DNA of 64,000 nt from Atherix ibis (Eukaryota > Arthropoda > Insecta > Diptera > Athericidae): contig OY282606.1 of NCBI GenBank assembly GCA_958298945.1, positions 53,209,920 to 53,273,919 of the forward strand, written 5' to 3'. The notes below the pieces were generated by a model that did no database searches, was not told where the DNA came from, and saw only the letters and a program-made list of their open reading frames with translations. The position numbers and the translations under genes were made by a program. Positions 57,541-64,000 of the stretch are shown here, in pieces (within the stretch, counting starts at the first letter, position 1; every line of letters begins with the position of its first letter).

Positions 57541-60500
57541 AACGTACCCTGTATTTAGGATTACATTTTAGATGTTGCAATATATTTTGAGTCTAGTTTG
57601 GTAAAATTTAGTATAATATTGATTAATTAGTAAAAGTGTTGCCTATTATTTAAATTAGTTTTTATAAATAATGGATCGATATCGAAGGTAACTGCTGATG
57701 GGAATAATTTCTTGCTTTATTATAAAAAAGTACCTTTAGGAGATGAAGATTGGATCTAATTCTTACACTTTTTGGGTTACGTAATGTTTTTTAAAATTAT
57801 AACTTTTAAAGTTAAAAACACTTTTACAGTTATGGGCATAAAAATCACAACACCTTTCTTATAGGCAAACATAACATATTCTACGGGTTGTGTCTACCTA
57901 TAACCGCTTAACGGAACTATTTAAGTTCGTTCTTGATTATTATCCTGTTACTTTACAAGTAAATGTATTATTAAAAATTTGAAGTCAACAGAATTTTTTA
58001 CTGTAGCTAGATTATTTAAAAAAAAACAACACAGAATTAGGATCCCCTAGCGCGAAAGAGGGAACAGTGATCGCTAGTTCGGTTGCAATAAGACGTTATT
58101 TATGGGAGGGCTTCCAATTGCAAAAATCCTTTGAAAGTTATAAGTAATCCTGTCTTATTGTAACAGAAAAGTATCCTCTTTAGCAAATTGTAAGGAGATA
58201 TTTTTCTTACTTTTTTTGTGGACACAATTAGTCACGGTGTATAGTAAATGGGGAAAATATTCTTGGGTCATACGTACTCGAAAACTTGGAATTTTCAATA
58301 TAGGAGCATTCAACGCAAGTAATTTTCCGGCTAACGCCGTGTCATATGATGAAAAGTATAAGTAAATATTTCATTATCAAGTTTGTTGCATGCTTCAATG
58401 ATTCATAGAAATCAAATTTTAATGGACTGCAAAGGTAACCTTGGACTTTATTTTCACATACTTACGTTGCCTGAAGTAAATCTGGCAAACTACGAATCAA
58501 CGAAAGTTCGACTGGATTTATCCCCTGACCATACTTCGATTGGCAACGTTTCCAATCAACGTTGACGTGATTCAACGAAACTCGAGCACATCTTTTATTT
58601 CGGGCATAGCAAAGTAGAACGAAAAAGGTGAGGGTGTTTATTTTTACAGGTGAAGCAATCAATTAATGAGTTAGGAAGAAATTTCTTCTTTTGAGTAATA
58701 TGGAATATTTATAAAATATTAGGTATCATATCGGAAGGCTAAAATAAACGAAATCTCTTTTAGGTGGAACATAAATTTATACGAAACAATTTTATTTACA
58801 GCCAACTATTCGGTTGCAAGTTTGATGTTTTCCAGACACTTTTTATTACACTATATGAGAATATTTAGATAATCCATTTATGTATCCAACACCGCCTACA
58901 CTTTTTTTCTATTAAATCAACAACCCTTAAAGTCTGAAGGTAAACATTATCGATTTCGCTTATATTAATTACTAAAGCAAGTATTAAAAAATAAACAAAT
59001 TTTAAAGAGGATTAAAAGAATTTAAATATTAAACAACTTCAGTACATTATTTCTTAGTTTTTATATAATTTATTTTTATTCACTTTAAATATGGTTTTTG
59101 TTACGTTCAAAATTTATGAGTTTTTTGATGAAATTTATAGCTTAATTAGTAGCTTAGTTAATTATTTCTTACGCAAGCATACAAAAAAAAACTTTTAGTC
59201 GATTTATTATTTACTACGAATTTGTTTGATGAATGCGTGTATGGATTTATTTAGATAAATTTAAGTATAATTACCCATTTTTTTATATCCATTGATAAAG
59301 AAAATAAATTTAATTCATTGCGGAGTGATGAATTTAGTCATAAAAATCTTTTTTCTTTAATGAAAATATGGTTTAAGAATATTTCTCTTTTTGCCGTGTA
59401 TTTCTTCAAATGCAATAATTTTAAAGAAATTTCTAAATTTTCCTTCGCTTACTTGATTACTAAGAGTATTACTAACACAAGATTAAAATGTGCAAAGTGT
59501 GGTAAAATATTTTCGCAACTAGCATATTACAATTTTTAATGTTCTCTAAAAATACCAATATTTAAAAAAAAAGGGATTTTTCCCCAACTTATAATTTGAG
59601 TATATAAACATTTTAGGAATTTTTCAATTTTCTTTGAAAGCAAAACAATTTTTAAATGATTTTAATATTTGTGGCATTAACATTGTTTTACATCAACATT
59701 GCCATTTTAGAGAAAAAAAACTTTGAAAGTCTCATAAAATCTTTGGTCTACAATAATAAGTCTCGTACAAAATATGATCTTAACAAGAACACAGATCAAC
59801 TAACCAAATGGCAAAATATATGTTTGGCCATTCGTATATATGGAACTATATAAGTAGTGAAAAATTTGAACATTACAAAAATTTGGTCACACAAACTGCA
59901 CAGAGTGCGAATAGGACATTTTGTTTTCCTACATATTTTCCTATGCTTAAACCATCGTCTTCCCATTTTCCTATGCTGAAACCATCCTCTTCAGATTTCC
60001 TCTTTGCGTCCCTCAATATCATTTTCAATTCCTCTTTTTAATTTCTTAAAATTAACTAACATACTCTACAAAATCTAACCATCTATAACAGGTCCATCCA
60101 ACTAACCAAAGACCGATACAATCTACCCAACATACTAAAAAGTTGCCAAATGACCTCCTGGACGTGAGGCTACATATTGACACCTGGCTCATGTCCTAGG
60201 GTTCTTACGTACAAACTAATAAGAGCACAATACGCATTATACCATAGTTCTTGGTTTTAAAAAGAAAAAAGATCTCAAAAGACAAAAAAATATTCTCTTT
60301 CGAGGTTGCATGACTACCGTGAATATAATCTACGGCAGTAGGTCCTTTATTTGTAGTGTAAAAATTTTCAATTTAGTTTTTTTTTGGCAAAGGGTGCTAT
60401 ACTTTTTTTGTGGAAGGATCAATATTCAGTTCGTAGCGTTATTCGCACATTATTTACTTATACTGTTAGGAAAATTTATGTTGCCATAAGTAAATCTAAT

Positions 60501-60560
60501 TTTGAATTTCGAAGTGTTTAGTATGCACTAAATTACTGAATACATGCAAATTGAGAGACT
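57541..60560. other. AT-rich, no supported gene
   Basis: About 3 kb with only short, low-complexity open frames (58383, 59318, 59656). At 59939-59990 there is a short duplication of CCTATGCT(T/G)AAACCATC. No exon or transposon was recognised. Confidence 0.4.
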
Positions 60561-60655
60561 AACCGACCCGATAGTACAGTCGATAGCGTACTGGACTACC
60601 ATCCAAGAGGACGTGGGCTACGAATCACACTGAGGCATAGCTGTACGCTAATTCC
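60561..60655 (+). mobile_element. tRNA-derived SINE, copy 2
   Basis: The head reads GATAGTACAGTCGATAGCGT (A-box-like) and GTGGGCTACGAATCACACTG (B-box-like), with tRNA-like spacing. The next words, TGAGGCAT and GCTAATTC, match the copy at 31766-31834. Base pairing of a real tRNA cloverleaf is not preserved. No clear tail or target duplication was seen. Confidence 0.62.
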
Positions 60656-60834
60656 CAAAAAGCACTATTCTTTCCATTTCTAATTTAATTCTTATGTCCA
60701 AGTGCCCTTTAATGTCATGGCGCTTAGAATATAAATTAACGTACTAGTGTTAGTCAAAATGATATTAAAAAAAATATTGAGAGTACTTGAGTCAATACCT
60801 TAAGTAAAGCTCAAAAATACTTCATATCGCAGGA

Positions 60835-61045
60835 ATTTCTTTGAACAATAATAATCTAGAAAATAAAGGATATCATATTGGACAAATTGCACATCGAATT
60901 CAAATAAACAATTCTACTATTTGGTGTATTTTGAAAAAGGGATCTAAAATAGGGTCTAATATAAAAAATTAGCCGAAAACTTATAAAATTAATTAAGAAT
61001 CAGAGGATCATTTTATTGCTCTTATGAGTAGAAGAAATAAGAGGT
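60835..61045 (+). pseudogene. Possible Tc1-like HTH relic
   Basis: The frame reads KGYHIGQIAHRIQINNSTIW then CILKKGSK, fitting the first paired-like helix-turn-helix of Tc1 transposases. A looser DHFIALMSRRNKR block follows. It is short and could be chance. Confidence 0.35.
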
Positions 61046-61049
61046 GAAG

Positions 61050-61618
61050 CGTTCCAAAAAAACGAGCATGAATTTAATAGGATCTTCTTTGATCTCGAAG
61101 ATGCACCACGTTCTGAAAGGCCAGTTGCAGCTGATGAAAACACAATAAAGGCATTAATTGATGCAAACCAGCGAAGAACAACTCGTGAAATCGCTGAGAG
61201 ATTAAATTTATCGAATTCGACCGTTCATGATTATTTGAAACGGCTAGTTTTAATCTCAAAGCTCTACATATGGGTTGCCCATCTTCTTATAGAAAAAAAA
61301 TTATGCCGTCGTATTGACGTTTGTGATTTGCTTCTCAAATGCCAATAAAACGAGAAATGTGTTGTCTACAACAATGTTAAGCGCAAAAGATCCTGGAGTA
61401 GAAAAGATGAACCGGCTCAAAGTACTTCGAAAGCCAATATTCATCAAAAAAAGGTTATGCTATCTATTTGGTGGGATTTCAAAACTTTTATGAGCGTGGA
61501 ATCATGCTACTGCCAGAAAGATTGCAAAAAGTATTGGATCAGACTAGATAATATTTAATTGAATAAAATATTAATTCACTATAAGAAAATCGTCTCTCAT
61601 TTTTATAAAAAAAAAACG
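61050..61618 (+). pseudogene. Mariner fragment of the TTGGGTTGTCC family
   Basis: Reads LEDAPRSERPVAADENTIKA and LNLSNSTVHDYLKRLVLISK, then NNVKRKRSWSRKDEPAQSTS and VMLSIWWDFK, and jumps to the end of the gene. The first-Asp block and the second- and third-Asp regions are deleted. The sub-end TCACTATAAGAAAATCGTCT is present but the terminal repeat is lost where other DNA begins at about 61619. Confidence 0.75.
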
Positions 61619-61619
61619 A

Positions 61620-61845
61620 AATTAACGTTTTTATGGCACCATAGCTTCTGACCATCTAACAATATCTGGCTGTTGTAAAAATTTGACGACGGGTTATATA
61701 TATTTGAGCTTCCTCCTTCCCAGCGATCCCAAACATGGTCCTTGGTTTTCTTTTGAACTAGAATGATGCATTGAGCAGATTTGTCATTATTGGGGTAATC
61801 ATCATTAGAGAACCACAAACAATTGGCCTAGGAGTGTTAATACCC
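61620..61845 (-). other. Unidentified open frame next to mariner break
   Basis: On the minus strand 61818-61603 encodes 71 residues with protein-like composition: FSNDDYPNNDKSAQCIILVQ, HVWDRWEGGSSN and YNSQILLDGQKLWCHKN. It is rich in Trp, Tyr, Asn and Asp, unlike random AT-rich translation. No splice signals frame it and the 3' part abuts the mariner. It may be a fragment of a host or foreign gene; I do not recognise it. Confidence 0.3.
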
Positions 61846-61847
61846 AT

Positions 61848-61985
61848 GGAGAGCGAGTGGGAATATCTGAGATTCCTCCCATAATAGTCAGTGGTCCATT
61901 CCACCAATGCATCATTCTGGAGAGCGAGTGGGAATATCTGAGATTCCTCCCATAATAGTCAGTGGTCCATTCCACCATTCCACCA
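61848..61985. repeat. 71-bp tandem duplication
   Basis: 61848-61918 is repeated directly from 61919 with almost no differences, followed by a small extra CCATT(CCACCATT) slip at the end. It directly adjoins the unidentified open frame. Confidence 0.88.
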
Positions 61986-61989
61986 ATTT

Positions 61990-63151
61990 TTTTCTAATTA
62001 GTCCCTTATTTTGGGTTTTTGGTTGTAAAAATGAAAACTTTAATGAAGTTTAAAGCTTGATTGTCAAAATGACTTGTACAAAAATAAAATTGGTGATCAG
62101 AATTAGAAAAAGAAATGCATAATACAATACAATAAAGAATTTTTATCCTTTTTGTCTAGTTGGCATTATATTTAATATATAAGAAGTAACAGGGAAACAC
62201 ACTTTGTAATACTATTTTCAATAATAAAATAATAAATTCTTTTAAAAATAGGCTGTTCTATAGTACAGAATAATCTAATATAAAGTCTCCCTTATCTCTA
62301 TTATACAGTACTTAAATATCTTCACTAATAATTTAGATAGAATTCAACTATGCACAAATAATTCTATTTTCAAATGAAACCTTTTCACATACACACCGAA
62401 ATTTGTATTAACTGAAAATTGATTTATTTGGAATGCACACAGATAAATGAATCCTTAAAAGTCAGTTGAGTAATCATATTTTCTTTAAAATAAAGTAAAA
62501 ATTACTTAATTATCATTGGTTATTTCTAAAATATTTAATTAAATAAAATAAATCTTCTACTTCTTATTAGAGAAGACACATCACCTGGTGAATTGTTTAA
62601 TTTGGGTCACTTTATTTCGAGAGAGAAACTTAACTTTTAACAATATTTTTTAAGAAAAAAAAGATGAAAATTTTTTTTAAAAGATGAAAATTTTATAAAT
62701 CTTGAATGCAAGAAAAAATGTACTTTAACAGTAAGTAGTATACTTACTAGGGAGAAATATTCCTTTAAAAAATATTTCTAAAAGCTTGGAAGCATTTACG
62801 TAAAAACTCTCATTACTCCCTGCGTGGGAAGATATATAATCACACTTTTCCACTAAAAAAAAACAATTATAGTAAATTTATTTACTTTTTTACTAAAAAT
62901 AATATTTTCATACTGTCGATAATATCTCTTGTCTGTTTATTTCACCTTTATAACTACACTTATATGCCTTAATGCATAATAGTTAATTTGAGTAAACGAC
63001 TTAGAAACAAAGGTGTGAGGGGTAATATCAATACTGGTTACTAAGGACTCTGTTGAATGAATAGTCAAAAAATATATAATCGATAATTGAAGTGCACCAG
63101 TGAACTTTTTATTTGTGTCAGTAAATATAAATTTTTATTTTGTGTACTTAC
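61990..63151. other. AT-rich stretch, probably intron
   Basis: No gene or repeat found. It lies directly downstream, on the minus strand, of the donor at 63152 and should be intronic. Confidence 0.5.
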
Positions 63152-64000
63152 TTGTCCTTTGTTTTGAGTACTTTCGGAAAACCCATTTTGATGAAGTATT
63201 TTTTAAAAGTCGAACTTTTCTCGTTACTTTTTGCTGCATTCTGTTTACGATTGAACAGAACCGAAGGACAATAATCGACGGAAAAGTTACTGCCAAAATT
63301 ACGTGAATTCTTATTTCTAAGTTTTCGTTCCGATAGTTTCGTTAGATTATTTTCACTAGCACTTTTCGCCCGAAAATTCATTAGATTTTGTACACTACCA
63401 CCAAAACTTTTCATGATCTTTTCACTGGCTCTACTGGACCAACTTTCGATAACTATGGACGATGATGTCGAGCGCGACGATAACCGAGAGAATTCAGTTT
63501 CGTTCGCGGACTTTTCATTATTTTTCCGATAAAATACGTTCAGATTTGCATCTGTTTTTGGGATTGATTTCGATTGTTTTGCATTATTGGTTCTGTACAA
63601 AATATTATCCTCCTCAATAGAACTTGATGGAATATTCGCGGTTCTAAGTTCTTCCAGCACAGCCGCGGTCTGGGAATCCGACTCAAACTTTAAGATACGC
63701 GAACTTGACGCGGCGAAACTGGGTGATACTATTGTTCTTCGGTCAACAATCTTATCAGTTGAGACTGTGACGAATCTTGTACTTTTCGGTGGATTCTGCT
63801 CACGAACGACTATCAGTTTCGATTCGGACGGAACCACAGCTGAGTGTCTGATATTACTCAGTGTAGTCGAACAGGTGACACCCATCTCGGATGATTCGCT
63901 GACACTGAACAACTTATCTTGAACTTTTCCTTTTGGGCGAAACTTTCCAAATAATCTAAAATCTTCCACTGAAGTATACCGTCGTCTCCTCCAGTTTTCC
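63152..64000 (-). CDS. Large partial exon of unidentified gene
   Basis: The minus strand is open from the window edge for 849 bp (283 codons) and ends at a perfect donor, GTAAGT, just below 63152. The protein is basic and Ser/Thr-rich: WRRRRYTSVEDFRLFGKFRP near the edge, SRLSSRSTSSSIVIES around the middle and YFIKMGFPKVLKTKDK at the end, with no transmembrane segment. It is probably a disordered regulatory part of a cytoplasmic protein with possible kinase sites such as RRRRYTS. GC is clearly above the surroundings and there are no stops, so a coding role is well supported. The outgoing phase (two bases of a codon) fits the 4278-4554 exon. Family not recognised. Confidence 0.8.

Noticed and set aside
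60561..60655. Functional tRNA gene
   Set aside because: A- and B-box-like words are present but stems do not pair and a non-tRNA follow-on is shared with a second copy, so SINE is preferred.
1..64000. LTR retrotransposons or endogenous viruses
   Set aside because: No paired long terminal repeats, protease-integrase order or envelope-like frame was seen; all reverse transcriptase found is of LINE type.
1..64000. CRISPR array
   Set aside because: No regularly spaced identical repeats with unique spacers; the tandem arrays here are contiguous and eukaryotic in context.

Overview
This is an AT-rich animal genomic window, most likely from a higher fly (Diptera). The evidence is a short-intron succinate-semialdehyde dehydrogenase gene whose protein reads like the Drosophila one, and a repeat load typical of insects: mariner/Tc1 and DD41D elements, PIF/Harbinger, Jockey-, I- and R1-like LINEs and a tRNA-derived SINE. 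No prokaryotic operon, CRISPR array, rRNA or intact tRNA gene was seen.

Host genes are sparse and all lie on the minus strand. Ssadh (5043-6694, three exons) is intact. Four further exons or candidate exons are supported by reading frame plus GTAAGT-like donors: 4278-4554, 35549-35634 (begins with ATG), 36357-36461 (begins with ATG), and 63152 to the right edge (at least 849 bp, open to the border). Both 35549-35634 and 63152-64000 end in the splice phase that 4278-4554 requires. A testable model is one long gene with alternative 5' exons crossing most of the window, with Ssadh nested in its last visible intron. I could not name that gene.

The rest is dominated by decayed transposons. Left part: Jockey LINE (697-2705), deleted mariner (3442-3873), Harbinger MITE (7272-7620), near-complete DD41D element (7926-9243), chimeric transposase fragments (10018-10795), then two inverted arrays of the same 17-bp minisatellite (10822-11240 and 13090-14133) flanking 1.85 kb, an arrangement like a foldback element. 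Middle: DD41D and mariner copies (15765-16760, 19392-20643, 21075-21620), a PIF/Harbinger transposase relic (21826-23075), Tc1 and mariner relics (26065-28618), a SINE (31766-31834), a mariner (31876-33083) and a tiny LINE 3' end with target-site duplication (33110-33196). Right part: an I-clade LINE with RNase H and a 12-bp target-site duplication (37155-39188), DD41D (40720-41640), an R1-like 3' region split by a mariner (42040-43735), deleted mariners (46168-47093, 50536-51393), a second Jockey copy abutting an R1-like fragment (48150-50285), a mariner (53101-54369), a four-part transposon mosaic (55478-57540), a second SINE copy and further relics to 61985.

No transposase or reverse transcriptase here appears intact. 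One ITR family (about 25 bp, beginning TTGGGTTGTCCGG) recurs in at least four bounded copies, all deleted to different extents. All calls come from reading the sequence; no database or alignment was run.
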